DNA from: Shewanella gelidimarina
Lineage (GTDB): Bacteria; Pseudomonadota; Gammaproteobacteria; Enterobacterales; Shewanellaceae
NCBI RefSeq assembly: GCF_023283945.1
Contig: NZ_JAKIKW010000023.1
Span: forward strand, 27,053 to 91,052
Direction of reading: 5' to 3'
DNA length: 64,000 nucleotides
Each line of letters begins with the position of its first letter. Within the stretch, counting starts at the first letter, position 1. The position numbers and the translations under genes were made by a program. The notes under the pieces were generated by a model. It saw nothing but the letters and a program-made list of their open reading frames with translations, had not been told where the DNA came from and ran no database searches. Shown in pieces: positions 42,152-52,120 of the stretch.

Positions 42152-42610
42152 GTGTTTTCTGGGGCGAGTGCTATCAGCTTAGATGCTAAAGGACGGGTCG
42201 CGATACCGAAACGGTACCGTGAGTCTTTGCATGCCCATCATAACAGCCAATTAGTGATTACTGTCGATATTCAATCACCTTGTTTACTGGTCTATCCAAT
42301 ACAAGAGTGGGAGCAAGTTGCCGCTAAATTATCCCAATTATCAGATACCCAACCTGCCGAGCGCGCGATCAAACGCATGCTACTTGGTTATGCCCATGAA
42401 TGTGAGCTTGATGGCAATGGCCGAATTTTACTGCCGACACCTTTACGTCAATACGCCAATTTAGAAAAGCGGGCGATGTTAGTCGGTCAGCTTAATAAGT
42501 TTGAGCTGTGGGACGAAGCTGCTTGGCAGCAACAGATTGAAGAGAGTCGCATTGCGATTCTTAATGAAGATTTAGCAGCTAACCCACGTTTAGCTGACTT
42601 TTCGCTCTAA
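42152..42610 (+). CDS. mraZ: transcriptional regulator MraZ
   Basis: MraZ is an AbrB-like double-domain DNA-binding protein that represses the dcw cluster. The 152-residue protein has both signature motifs, DAKGRVAIPKRYR near residue 10 and DGNGRILLPTPLR near residue 90. The GTG start follows AAGG. First gene of the cluster, with its repeat operator upstream. Confidence 0.96.
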   Translation: MFSGASAISLDAKGRVAIPKRYRESLHAHHNSQLVITVDIQSPCLLVYPIQEWEQVAAKLSQLSDTQPAERAIKRMLLGYAHECELDGNGRILLPTPLRQYANLEKRAMLVGQLNKFELWDEAAWQQQIEESRIAILNEDLAANPRLADFSL

Positions 42611-42633
42611 CGAGTGATATTAACCAATAGAAG

Positions 42634-43596
42634 ATGAACATGACGCAATCATTTGAACACCTATCCGTCTTGCTGACAGAAACAGTCGCAGGCCTAAACA
42701 TACGGGAAGATGGCATCTACATTGATGGTACCTTCGGCCGCGGTGGACATTCAAGAAAAGTGCTAGAACAGTTAGGGCCTAATGGTCGTTTGATCGCTAT
42801 TGATAGAGATCCGCAAGCTATTGTTGCAGCCCAGCAGTTTGAAGACGATAGCCGATTCCAAATTGTGCATGGCGGCTTTGGACAGTTAGCAGAATATGTA
42901 GAAGAGTTAGGCCTTAAAGGCAAAATCGATGGTGTATTGCTTGATTTTGGTGTGTCTTCGCCTCAATTAGATGACGCTGAGCGTGGTTTTAGTTTCTTGC
43001 GCGATGGCCCTCTTGATATGCGCATGGATAACTCACAAGGTCAAACGGCAGCTCAATGGATTGCCCGCGCTGAAATTGAAGATATGGCATGGGTATTTAA
43101 GACCTATGGCGAAGAGAAAAACTCTCGACATATTGCGCGTTGTATTGCGGCCGATCGAGAGAAAGAGCCCTTTTTACGCACCAAAGCGTTAGCTGACCTT
43201 ATCGCACGTATTTCTAAAAATAAAGAGCGTAATAAGCATCCTGCAACACGTGTGTTTCAGGCGATTCGAATTTATATCAATAGTGAGCTTGAACAAATTG
43301 ATCAAGCGCTTGAAGGGGCATTAAAAGTACTCGCACCTGAAGGTCGCCTATCAGTGATTAGCTTCCACTCATTAGAAGATCGCATGGTTAAGCGTTTTAT
43401 TCGCCGTCACAGCCAAGGGGCAAGTGTGCCACATGGGCTACCTATCACCGAAGCTGAAATTAACAAAACACGTAAGTTAAAAGGCATAGGTAAAGCCATT
43501 AAGCCGTCAGTGGAAGAGGTTGAACGTAACGCGAGATCGCGCAGTTCAGTCCTGCGTATTGGCGAGCGCTTACCCTATGATCTCGACGAACAGTAA
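42634..43596 (+). CDS. rsmH: 16S rRNA m4C1402 methyltransferase RsmH
   Basis: RsmH methylates N4 of C1402 in the 16S rRNA. The 320-residue enzyme has HLSVLLTETVAGL, the SAM-binding GTFGRGGHSR (32-41), DFGVSSPQLDDAERGFSF and HSLEDRMVKRF. It starts 23 bases after mraZ; a second ATG six bases on is equally possible. Confidence 0.96.
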   Translation: MNMTQSFEHLSVLLTETVAGLNIREDGIYIDGTFGRGGHSRKVLEQLGPNGRLIAIDRDPQAIVAAQQFEDDSRFQIVHGGFGQLAEYVEELGLKGKIDGVLLDFGVSSPQLDDAERGFSFLRDGPLDMRMDNSQGQTAAQWIARAEIEDMAWVFKTYGEEKNSRHIARCIAADREKEPFLRTKALADLIARISKNKERNKHPATRVFQAIRIYINSELEQIDQALEGALKVLAPEGRLSVISFHSLEDRMVKRFIRRHSQGASVPHGLPITEAEINKTRKLKGIGKAIKPSVEEVERNARSRSSVLRIGERLPYDLDEQ

Positions 43597-43604
43597 AGAC
43601 TACG

Positions 43605-43919
43605 GTGAGTAAATCGCAGCTTAATCTGCCCCGTATTGTACTGCTCGATTTATGGCACCACAAATGGGTCATGGTGGTCGCACTCTTGGTGATGCTTAAT
43701 GCCATTGCCGTGGTGTATACCAGTTACGAAGGCCGGCAATACATTAGTCAGTGGGAGCTGTTGTTACAAGAGCGAGACCGATTAGATATTGAATGGCGAA
43801 ATCTGCTACTGGAAGAGCAGTCTCGCTCAGAACATAGCAGGGTAACCCGAATGGCGACCAAAGAGCTCAATATGAGACGGCCATTACCTAAAGAAGAGGT
43901 AGTAGTAAGAGTGCGATGA
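43605..43919 (+). CDS. ftsL: cell division protein FtsL
   Basis: FtsL is a bitopic divisome protein that forms a complex with FtsB and FtsQ. The 104-residue product has a short cytoplasmic start, a transmembrane helix at about 20-39 (WVMVVALLVMLNAIAVVYT) and a periplasmic coiled coil with EERNxLL-like heptads (LLLQERDRLDIEWRNLLLEE). GTG start. Overlaps ftsI by four bases. Confidence 0.92.
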   Translation: MSKSQLNLPRIVLLDLWHHKWVMVVALLVMLNAIAVVYTSYEGRQYISQWELLLQERDRLDIEWRNLLLEEQSRSEHSRVTRMATKELNMRRPLPKEEVVVRVR

Positions 43920-45652
43920 ATAAACAAGCAAAACGCAAACAGAAACCACAGTTAATTCAATGGCGTTTATACGTTGTTGTGGCGTTTGTTTGCTTGTTAT
44001 TTAGCAGTCTTATTGGGCGAGCGGCTTATATTCAGATTATTGAGCCGGAAAAGCTGCGTCATGAAAGTGATATGCGTACCTTAAGAACAACTAGCCGCGA
44101 AGTACAGCGTGGCTTGATCACCGACCGTAATGGTGAAATGTTAGCGGTCAGCGTACCCGTTAAGGCGGTTTATGCCGACCCTAAAGTGGTGCATGATGAA
44201 AATGGTTTTGTTGATATGCGCCGCTGGCAAGCATTAGCCGACGTGCTGCACGAGCCAAGAGATAAAATCCTCAAACGTGTACAAGCTAATCCGCGTAAAC
44301 GCTTTACCTATTTGAAACGCCAAGTCACCCCAGCGGTTGCTGACTATATCAAAAAACTCAAACTGCCCGGAATCTATCTTAAGCCCGAATCGCGTCGCTA
44401 TTATCCAACGAGCGAGATATCGGCACAGTTAGTGGGGATTACTAATATTGATGATCTTGGCATCGAAGGTATTGAAAATACTTACAATGATTGGTTAACG
44501 GGGACGCCGAGTAAACAGAAAGTGCGTAAATCTCGAGATGGTCACGTGGTTGAGCGTTTGGATATGGTGCAAGAGGGTGAAAGCCCGAATGATCTTGTAT
44601 TAAGTATCGATCAGCGAATTCAACAATTAGCATATCGAGAGATAAAAAAAGCCACTGAAGTTAATCAAGCCACCTCTGCATCGATTGTGGTGCTGGATGT
44701 GAATACTGGCGAAGTGCTAGCGATGGCCAACACGCCATCTTATAACCCCAATTCTCGAGAGAATTTACAGAGCTATCGGATGCGCAACCGCGCCTTAACC
44801 GATGCCTATGAACCTGGTTCAACCATTAAACCGTTTGTAGTAGCTGCAGCACTTGATGCAGGCTATATCAAACTGGACGACATTATAAAAACCAGCCCAG
44901 GTCGTATACGCATTGGTGGCAAGATAGTGCGTGATGGGCGTAATTATGGTGACCTTTCTCTTAGCGGCATCCTTGTTCACTCCAGTAATGTTGGTATGAG
45001 CAAAATAGCCTTATCAATGCCAGTACAAGAGTTATTAGGTGCTTATCAAGCGATGGGCTTGGGCAACTACTCGGGGATTAACCTCGAAGGCGAAAGTGCA
45101 GGTCTTATCCATGACCGTAGGCGTTGGTCTGAGTTCGGACGGGCGACGTTATCATTTGGCTATGGCTTAATGGCGACCCCTTTGCAGCTGGCCAGAATGT
45201 ACGCGACTCTCGGCAGTAAAGGTGTGCTTTATCCAGTTTCAATCTTAAAACTCAAGCAAAAACCTGAAGGTACTCAAGTGATATCCGCTGAAGTCGCGCA
45301 GAGCGTGATGGAGATGCTCGTAGGCGTAACGGAGAAAGGCGGCACGGCACGTAAAGCGCATATTGAAGGTTATCCCGTTGCAGGTAAAACGGGGACTGCC
45401 CGTAAAGCCGTTGCCGGAGGTTATGGTGAGGATTATGTGGCTATTTTTGCTGGAGTAGCTCCAGTACATAATCCCAGACTTGCCATTGCCGTTATCGTTA
45501 ATGAGCCCAAAGGCGATCGCTATTATGGCGGTGATATCGCAGCTCCTGTCTTTGCATCCGTTATGTCTGCTGCGCTGCAGATGTTAAATGTAGAACCAAT
45601 TTCTAGCCGCGAGAAAGTTCGTTTGGCCGTTTTATCTAGGAATGCAGAATAA
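43916..45652 (+). CDS. ftsI: peptidoglycan D,D-transpeptidase FtsI (PBP3)
   Basis: FtsI crosslinks septal peptidoglycan and is the target of many beta-lactams. The 578-residue protein has one N-terminal transmembrane helix (residues 18-40), a dimerisation domain, and the transpeptidase domain with the nucleophile Ser302 in STIKPF, the SSN motif, and KTGTARKAV. It overlaps murE by one base. Confidence 0.96.
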   Translation: MNKQAKRKQKPQLIQWRLYVVVAFVCLLFSSLIGRAAYIQIIEPEKLRHESDMRTLRTTSREVQRGLITDRNGEMLAVSVPVKAVYADPKVVHDENGFVDMRRWQALADVLHEPRDKILKRVQANPRKRFTYLKRQVTPAVADYIKKLKLPGIYLKPESRRYYPTSEISAQLVGITNIDDLGIEGIENTYNDWLTGTPSKQKVRKSRDGHVVERLDMVQEGESPNDLVLSIDQRIQQLAYREIKKATEVNQATSASIVVLDVNTGEVLAMANTPSYNPNSRENLQSYRMRNRALTDAYEPGSTIKPFVVAAALDAGYIKLDDIIKTSPGRIRIGGKIVRDGRNYGDLSLSGILVHSSNVGMSKIALSMPVQELLGAYQAMGLGNYSGINLEGESAGLIHDRRRWSEFGRATLSFGYGLMATPLQLARMYATLGSKGVLYPVSILKLKQKPEGTQVISAEVAQSVMEMLVGVTEKGGTARKAHIEGYPVAGKTGTARKAVAGGYGEDYVAIFAGVAPVHNPRLAIAVIVNEPKGDRYYGGDIAAPVFASVMSAALQMLNVEPISSREKVRLAVLSRNAE

Positions 45653-47133
45653 TGTTAATTCGAGATCTCCTTGCTCCTTGGTTTCACTATTCCGGAAGAG
45701 ACGTTTTTAATGATTTAACGCTTGATAGCCGTGCGCTAAAAGTGGGAGATCTATTTGTTGCAGTCCCTGGTTATCAGGTCGATGGGCGACAGTATATTAA
45801 GGCCGCCTTTGCCAAGGGCGCCGCGGCAGTGTTGGTGCATACCGATTCTCCCGAAGAACATGGCAATATTACCTCCGAGATGGGACTGGAAATTGCTTTT
45901 TTTCAGCTTAATCGACAAGTGTCGGCGCTCGCAGCGCAGGCTTACCCAATGTCGAGTCAACGCCCACGAATTATCGGTGTGACCGGGACAAATGGTAAAA
46001 CATCAGTCACCCAGTTAATCGCTCAGTTGCAGCAACTTCAACATAAGCAAGCTGCGGTAATGGGGACGTTAGGCAATGGCTTGTGGGGCCAGTTAGTTGA
46101 CAGTGGCAATACCACTGCGGATGCAATCACCCTTATTAAGCAGTTACAAGATTTTGAACTTAGCCATGCCGATACGTGTGCGATGGAGGTGTCGAGTCAC
46201 GGCTTAGTGCAAGGCCGCGTTGAAGCGGTACCGTTTGATGTTGCAGTATTTACCAATTTGAGTCGTGATCATCTTGATTATCATCACACGATGGAGGCTT
46301 ATGGTGCGGCAAAACAGAGACTGTTTCATTTTAGCTCTTTACGCGCAGGGCTGATTAATTGTGATGACGCAACTGGCGCATCATGGTTAGCACAAACCTC
46401 TTCCGCTAAAACACCAGCGTCTAAAACATTAGCTTTCAGCATTAAAGGTGATACCAAAGCGGATATCTACGCCAAGCATTGTCAATATCATGATGGCGGT
46501 GTGTCATGCATCCTCGTTTGGCCTGAAGGTGAAGCTACGCTGGTGTCACCATTACTGGGTGACTTTAACTTGTCTAATTTAGTGGCTGCATTAGGCGCGC
46601 TATATCTTGTAGGTGAAGATATGGCTGCTCTTGTTAAGTCTGCCACCATGCTCACCCCCGTTGCAGGACGAATGGAGCGTTTCACGACAACCAACAAGGT
46701 TACCTTGGTGGTTGATTATGCACATACGCCCGACGCCATTGAACACGCTTTACGGGCATTAAGAGTGCATTGTAAAGGACAGCTATGGTGTCTGTTTGGT
46801 TGTGGTGGTGATCGTGATGCTGGCAAGCGTCCGATGATGGCCCAGAGTGCAGAACAGTTTGCCGACCACGTGATGGTTACCAGTGACAATGCCCGCAGTG
46901 AAAACCCCGAAGAAATTATCGCGGATGTGTTTTCCGGATTTACTGAACCGCAAAAAGCGCAATCACAAGTCAATCGGAAAACAGCGATAAGAGAGGTTGT
47001 GGCGATGGCTAAAGCGGGTGACATGGTGTTACTCGCGGGTAAAGGACATGAAACCTATCAAGAAGTTAATGGTGAAAAATTGAATTACGACGAACGAGCC
47101 TTTACGCAAGCGATAGCGGAAGGTAATGCATGA
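45652..47133 (+). CDS. murE: UDP-MurNAc-tripeptide synthetase MurE
   Basis: MurE adds meso-diaminopimelate to UDP-MurNAc-L-Ala-D-Glu. The 493-residue ligase has the ATP loop GVTGTNGKTSVTQL near residue 110 and DYAHTPDAIEHAL. The substrate-selecting motif reads DNAR (SDNARSENPEEI) where the DAP-adding enzymes usually have DNPR; the Asn and Arg that contact DAP are kept. It overlaps murF by four bases. Confidence 0.95.
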   Translation: MLIRDLLAPWFHYSGRDVFNDLTLDSRALKVGDLFVAVPGYQVDGRQYIKAAFAKGAAAVLVHTDSPEEHGNITSEMGLEIAFFQLNRQVSALAAQAYPMSSQRPRIIGVTGTNGKTSVTQLIAQLQQLQHKQAAVMGTLGNGLWGQLVDSGNTTADAITLIKQLQDFELSHADTCAMEVSSHGLVQGRVEAVPFDVAVFTNLSRDHLDYHHTMEAYGAAKQRLFHFSSLRAGLINCDDATGASWLAQTSSAKTPASKTLAFSIKGDTKADIYAKHCQYHDGGVSCILVWPEGEATLVSPLLGDFNLSNLVAALGALYLVGEDMAALVKSATMLTPVAGRMERFTTTNKVTLVVDYAHTPDAIEHALRALRVHCKGQLWCLFGCGGDRDAGKRPMMAQSAEQFADHVMVTSDNARSENPEEIIADVFSGFTEPQKAQSQVNRKTAIREVVAMAKAGDMVLLAGKGHETYQEVNGEKLNYDERAFTQAIAEGNA

Positions 47134-48497
47134 TAACGCTATCACTGACTGAAATAGCTCAGCACCTCGGCGGTAAACTGCACGGTGAAGACCTGTCGAT
47201 TGAACATGTGTCGAGCGACAGTCGTGCCGTATGTGACAAAACCCTTTTTGTTGCACTTAAAGGTGATAATTTTGACGGGCATAATTTTGTTGCATCAGCA
47301 GTAGAACTTGGTGCAAAAGCGGTATTGGTTGAACGTTTATTACCGATTGCGGTTTCGCAAATTATTGTGGAAAACAGTCAGCGGGCAATGGGCGAGATTG
47401 GCGCGTATGTTCGTCGACAGTTAGCGCCTATTTGTGTTGCGTTGACCGGTTCAAACGGCAAGACCAGCGTAAAAGAGATGGTCGCGACTATTTTGTCTCA
47501 GCAGCATCAAGTGCTTTATACCGCGGGTAACTTTAATAATGAGATTGGCGTGCCGCTGACGCTATTGCGTTTGCAGGTTGGAGACCAATTTGGTGTGTTT
47601 GAGTTAGGTGCTAATCATGCTGGTGAAATCGATTATACCTCGAGCTTAGTCAAGCCCAATGTTGCGATGGTTAATAACGTGGCTTCGGCACATCTTGAGG
47701 GATTTGGTTCTTTAGCTGGCGTTGCTAAGGCCAAAGCAGAAATATTCAATCATGTAGCAGCGGATGGCACGGCGATTATCAACGCTGATGATTCATTTGC
47801 GGCGGTGATGTTAGAAGCATCTAAGCATTTAGCGCAACTGACGTTTGCGATTGATGCCGACGCCAAGGTTAAAGCAACAGCATTACAAGCTGATAAAGGG
47901 GGTCGATACCACTTCAATATCTCCTATGCAGATCAACATGAGTCAGTGGCTTTGCCGCTGGCTGGACGTCATCAAGTTCTTAATGCATTAGCGGCCACAA
48001 GTATCTGTCTGGCGTTAGGACTGACATTAAATAATATCTGCCAAGGGTTAAGCTTACTTAAACCGGTAAAAGGTAGAATGTTGCCAACCAGCTTAGGCCG
48101 CGTAACCGTCATTGATGATAGTTATAATGCTAACCCTGCTTCGGTCGGTGCTGCGATTGACTGGCTGCAAAAAATTCAAGGGGATCGGTGTTTAGTGCTG
48201 GGCGATTTAGGGGAATTAGGCGACAATGCCGCCCTTTTGCACCGTGATCTAGGCAAAGAAGCTAAAACAAAAGGTGTTGATGCACTGTTTTGTGTTGGCG
48301 AGCTAAGTGAAGGTGCAAGTGTTGCTTTTGGTGCTACACACTATAAAGATATCAAGGAATTGGTCGAAGAATTAATAGCTTATATTAATGAACGTCCTGG
48401 AGATATCAGCATATTAGTCAAAGGTTCTCGCAGTGCGAGAATGGAACGTGTAGTTGAAGCTTTAACAATGGCCTTTGGTCGCGGGGAGTTTGTTTAA
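47130..48497 (+). CDS. murF: UDP-MurNAc-tripeptide:D-Ala-D-Ala ligase MurF
   Basis: MurF adds D-Ala-D-Ala to finish the muropeptide precursor. The 455-residue protein has the ATP loop LTGSNGKTSVKEM near residue 105, NNEIGVPLTLL and DDSYNANPASVGA. Since no ddl is in this cluster, its D-Ala-D-Ala substrate must come from a ligase encoded elsewhere. One-base overlap with mraY. Confidence 0.96.
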   Translation: MITLSLTEIAQHLGGKLHGEDLSIEHVSSDSRAVCDKTLFVALKGDNFDGHNFVASAVELGAKAVLVERLLPIAVSQIIVENSQRAMGEIGAYVRRQLAPICVALTGSNGKTSVKEMVATILSQQHQVLYTAGNFNNEIGVPLTLLRLQVGDQFGVFELGANHAGEIDYTSSLVKPNVAMVNNVASAHLEGFGSLAGVAKAKAEIFNHVAADGTAIINADDSFAAVMLEASKHLAQLTFAIDADAKVKATALQADKGGRYHFNISYADQHESVALPLAGRHQVLNALAATSICLALGLTLNNICQGLSLLKPVKGRMLPTSLGRVTVIDDSYNANPASVGAAIDWLQKIQGDRCLVLGDLGELGDNAALLHRDLGKEAKTKGVDALFCVGELSEGASVAFGATHYKDIKELVEELIAYINERPGDISILVKGSRSARMERVVEALTMAFGRGEFV

Positions 48498-49579
48498 TGC
48501 TGGTTTACCTGGCGGAGTATTTAACCCAATTTTACAGTGGGTTTAACGTATTTTCTTATGTCACATTTAGAGCCATTCTTGGCTTGATGACGGCATTAAT
48601 GTTTAGTCTTTGGTGGGGACCAAAGATGATTAAGCGTTTGCAGTTATTGCAAATTGGTCAAGTCGTGCGCAGCGATGGTCCAGAGTCGCACTTTAGTAAG
48701 AGTGGTACACCGACGATGGGTGGCTTACTTATTCTTGCAGGTGTCTTCATTAGTGTATTGCTTTGGGGTGATTTGGGTAGCCGCTATGTGTGGGTTGTTC
48801 TGTTTGTTTTAGCAAGCTTTGGCACCATTGGATTTATCGATGATTATCGCAAAGTCGTTCGTAAAGACACTAAAGGCTTGATCGCAAGATGGAAGTATCT
48901 TCTACAGTCTCTGGCGGCCATTGTTATTGCGGTTTACCTCTATGCGTCGGCTGATCTTGCGGGTGAAACCCAGTTAGTAGTGCCTTTCTTTAAAGATGTT
49001 ATGCCTCAACTTGGGGGCTTCTTTATCGTGCTAGTGTATTTCACTATCGTCGGTTCAAGTAATGCGGTGAATCTAACTGACGGACTCGACGGTTTGGCTA
49101 TTATGCCAACGGTGATGGTTGCCGCTGCATTTGCACTGATTGCTTATCTTTCTGGCCATGTTCAATTCGCTAATTATTTGCATATACCTTATCTGCCTGG
49201 GGCAGGTGAATTGGTGATTGTCTGTACCGCTATAGTGGGTGCTGGCTTGGGTTTCTTGTGGTTTAACACCTACCCTGCACAAGTGTTTATGGGCGATGTT
49301 GGGTCTTTAGCGCTTGGGGCGGCATTAGGTGCTATCGCGGTATTAGTCCGTCAAGAGATCCTACTGGTGATCATGGGCGGTGTTTTCGTGATGGAGACGG
49401 TGTCGGTCATTTTGCAAGTTGGATCATACAAATTAAGGGGCCAGCGTATTTTCCGCATGGCACCTATACACCACCATTATGAATTGAAAGGTTGGCCTGA
49501 ACCACGAGTTATTGTGCGTTTTTGGATCATCTCCTTATTCCTAGTTTTGCTAGGACTTGCAACATTGAAGCTTAGATAA
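48497..49579 (+). CDS. mraY: phospho-MurNAc-pentapeptide transferase MraY
   Basis: MraY makes lipid I from UDP-MurNAc-pentapeptide and undecaprenyl phosphate. The 360-residue membrane protein of ten helices has SGTPTMGGLLIL, the catalytic IDDYRKVVRKDTKGL, NLTDGLDGLA and APIHHHYELKGW. Confidence 0.97.
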   Translation: MLVYLAEYLTQFYSGFNVFSYVTFRAILGLMTALMFSLWWGPKMIKRLQLLQIGQVVRSDGPESHFSKSGTPTMGGLLILAGVFISVLLWGDLGSRYVWVVLFVLASFGTIGFIDDYRKVVRKDTKGLIARWKYLLQSLAAIVIAVYLYASADLAGETQLVVPFFKDVMPQLGGFFIVLVYFTIVGSSNAVNLTDGLDGLAIMPTVMVAAAFALIAYLSGHVQFANYLHIPYLPGAGELVIVCTAIVGAGLGFLWFNTYPAQVFMGDVGSLALGAALGAIAVLVRQEILLVIMGGVFVMETVSVILQVGSYKLRGQRIFRMAPIHHHYELKGWPEPRVIVRFWIISLFLVLLGLATLKLR

Positions 49580-49593
49580 TACGGACGTATAAC

Positions 49594-50910
49594 ATGGCAC
49601 AGCAGTATTCACACATCGTTTTAGGGTTAGGTGCAACAGGGTTATCTGTTGTGCGCTACCTGTGTGAGCAGGGGATAACCCCCTTGGTTATGGACAGTCG
49701 AATGAAACCTCCAGGGGCTGACAAGCTGGCTGCTGCCTATCCTAGCGTAGAGTTGATTGCTGGCGGATTTGATTGCCGTTATTTAGTTCAGGCTTCTCAG
49801 ATAGTGATAAGCCCAGGTATTTCGGTTGAAACACCAGAGGTTCGCGCTGCATTTGATATGGGTATTGAGGTCATTGGTGATGTTGAGCTATTTGCTCGAG
49901 CGTTAGCAAATAGCCCTGCAAGTGTCATTGCTATCACAGGTTCAAATGGTAAATCGACAGTCACCACCTTAGTGGGTGAGATGGCTGCGGCAGCCGGACT
50001 GTCATACGCGATGGGCGGCAATATCGGTATTCCAGTATTGGATCTACTACTCGAGCCAAAAGAGCTATATGTGCTTGAACTGTCGAGTTTCCAGCTTGAA
50101 ACAACTCATAGTCTTAATTGTATCGCGGCGACTTGTTTGAACATTAGTGCAGACCATATGGACCGTTATAGTGATTTAGAGTCTTATCGACAAGCCAAGT
50201 TGAATCTGTATGACCAAAGCAAGAGTGTGCTATTTAACCGAGAAGATCTGCTCACTTTGCCGAACAGTCCAATGAACCAAAACAGTTTTGGGTTAGATGC
50301 TCCTGAAGTCGATGCTTGGGGAGTCGTCGAGGGACAAATAGTGCATGGCAGTAGCCAGATAATGGCCATTCGCGATGTAGCCTTAGTCGGCAGTCATAAC
50401 CATGCCAATCTCATCGCCGCAATGGCTTTGGCGACTGCGGCGGGTATCGAACGTCAATACCTTGTTGAAGTCGCCCAGCAATTTAATGGACTCACACATC
50501 GTTGTGAAGTGGTTGCTGATATTGCAGGCGTCACCTACGTCAATGACTCTAAAGCCACTAATGTCGGTGCCACAGTGGCAGCTATTGAGGGTTTAAGTGA
50601 ACATTTAGGTGAATTAATTCTTATCGCTGGCGGTGATGGTAAAGGCGCTGATTTTTCGGCGCTTGCAACGGCATTGGAAAAAGTGAGTATCTTAATTACT
50701 CTTGGGCAAGATGGTGGCAAAATTGCGGCTTTAAAAGAGGGCGCATTGGCCGTAAATACGATGGCAGAAGCGGTTGCTTTGGCGAATGAACAGTCGACAG
50801 CAGGTGATATTGTGATCCTGTCACCGGCATGTGCCAGCTTAGATATGTACCCTAATTTTATGGCGCGTGGTGATGATTTTCGTGCTGAAGTTGGCAAGTT
50901 AAATGCCTAG
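49594..50910 (+). CDS. murD: UDP-MurNAc-L-alanine:D-glutamate ligase MurD
   Basis: MurD adds D-glutamate in the cytoplasm. The 438-residue enzyme begins with a Rossmann-like segment (HIVLGLGATGLSVVRYL), has the ATP loop ITGSNGKSTVTTL near residue 113, LELSSFQLET and NDSKATNVGAT. Its last eight bases overlap ftsW. Confidence 0.96.
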   Translation: MAQQYSHIVLGLGATGLSVVRYLCEQGITPLVMDSRMKPPGADKLAAAYPSVELIAGGFDCRYLVQASQIVISPGISVETPEVRAAFDMGIEVIGDVELFARALANSPASVIAITGSNGKSTVTTLVGEMAAAAGLSYAMGGNIGIPVLDLLLEPKELYVLELSSFQLETTHSLNCIAATCLNISADHMDRYSDLESYRQAKLNLYDQSKSVLFNREDLLTLPNSPMNQNSFGLDAPEVDAWGVVEGQIVHGSSQIMAIRDVALVGSHNHANLIAAMALATAAGIERQYLVEVAQQFNGLTHRCEVVADIAGVTYVNDSKATNVGATVAAIEGLSEHLGELILIAGGDGKGADFSALATALEKVSILITLGQDGGKIAALKEGALAVNTMAEAVALANEQSTAGDIVILSPACASLDMYPNFMARGDDFRAEVGKLNA

Positions 50911-52120
50911 CAATGAAAAGCAGTTAAGTCTGTTTAGTCACCGTTTTAAATGGTCGCTATCAAGCTTATTTACCGATAGATCTGCGCCGGGAATGCAGTT
51001 GTATGATCGCGCATTACTGTTTGCGATATTATCATTGATTTGCTTTGGGTTTGTGATGGTGATGTCGGCTTCGATGCCTGAAGCGCAGAGTTTAACAGGC
51101 AATCCATTTCACTTTGTTTGGCGTCACAGCGCCTATTTAGTGGGGTGCATAGTTATTGCTGGTGTTGTCCTACAAGTAGAGATGCGGCATTGGCAGAACT
51201 TCAGCCCGTTTTTACTGCTGATTGTTGGCATCATGCTAGTTGCTGTGCTCTTTGTTGGTACCACGGTAAACGGTGCAACTCGATGGTTATCCATCGGTCC
51301 TATTCGGATACAGGTTGCTGAGATCGCCAAGTTTGTTTTTGCAATATATATGGCGGGCTACTTGGTTAGACGCCACCAAGAAATTAGAGAAAATGCCAAA
51401 GGGTTTTATAAGCCGATTGTCGTATTTGCCGTGTATGCATTTCTTATTTTGATGCAGCCAGATCTCGGCACCGTGGTGGTGTTGTTTGTGGGCACTGTAG
51501 GGCTGTTGTTTTTAGCGGGGGCACGTTTACTGGACTTTTTCGCGTTGATTTTAACCGGCGTGTTAGCGTTCGTGGCGTTGGTGGCATTAGAGCCTTACCG
51601 TATGCGCCGAGTCACCTCTTTTTTAGACCCTTGGCAAGATCCATTTGGCAGCGGCTATCAGTTAACACAGTCGCTAATGGCCTACGGCCGAGGTGACTGG
51701 TTTGGTCAGGGACTAGGCAACAGTATTCAGAAGCTTGAGTATTTACCAGAGGCTCATACCGATTTTATCTTTGCTGTTATCGGTGAAGAGTTAGGATTTA
51801 TTGGCATTATAGTGGTGCTTTCGGTACTGCTATTTGTGGCGTTGAGAGCAATAAAATTAGGCAACATGTGCCTTGCGCTTGAGCGAGCATTTGATGGTTA
51901 CCTTGCCTACGGTATTGGCATCTGGATCTGCTTCCAAACCGTGGTGAATGTCGGTGCGAGTATCGGTATGTTACCGACCAAAGGATTAACCTTGCCGTTT
52001 ATCAGTTATGGCGGTAGTAGTTTATGGGTCATGACCGCAGCGGCAATGATGTTGATACGAATTGACTACGAAAGAAGATTAAGTGTGACCCAAGCCGTAG
52101 AAGGGCGAGGTCCAAAATAA
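50903..52120 (+). CDS. ftsW: septal peptidoglycan glycosyltransferase FtsW
   Basis: FtsW is the SEDS-family glycosyltransferase that works with FtsI at the septum. The 405-residue protein has ten transmembrane helices, the signature QPDLGTVVVLFVG, the loop KLEYLPEAHTDFIFAVIGEE with the catalytic-site region, and LPFISYGGSSL near the C-terminus. One-base overlap with murG. Confidence 0.95.
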   Translation: MPSNEKQLSLFSHRFKWSLSSLFTDRSAPGMQLYDRALLFAILSLICFGFVMVMSASMPEAQSLTGNPFHFVWRHSAYLVGCIVIAGVVLQVEMRHWQNFSPFLLLIVGIMLVAVLFVGTTVNGATRWLSIGPIRIQVAEIAKFVFAIYMAGYLVRRHQEIRENAKGFYKPIVVFAVYAFLILMQPDLGTVVVLFVGTVGLLFLAGARLLDFFALILTGVLAFVALVALEPYRMRRVTSFLDPWQDPFGSGYQLTQSLMAYGRGDWFGQGLGNSIQKLEYLPEAHTDFIFAVIGEELGFIGIIVVLSVLLFVALRAIKLGNMCLALERAFDGYLAYGIGIWICFQTVVNVGASIGMLPTKGLTLPFISYGGSSLWVMTAAAMMLIRIDYERRLSVTQAVEGRGPK

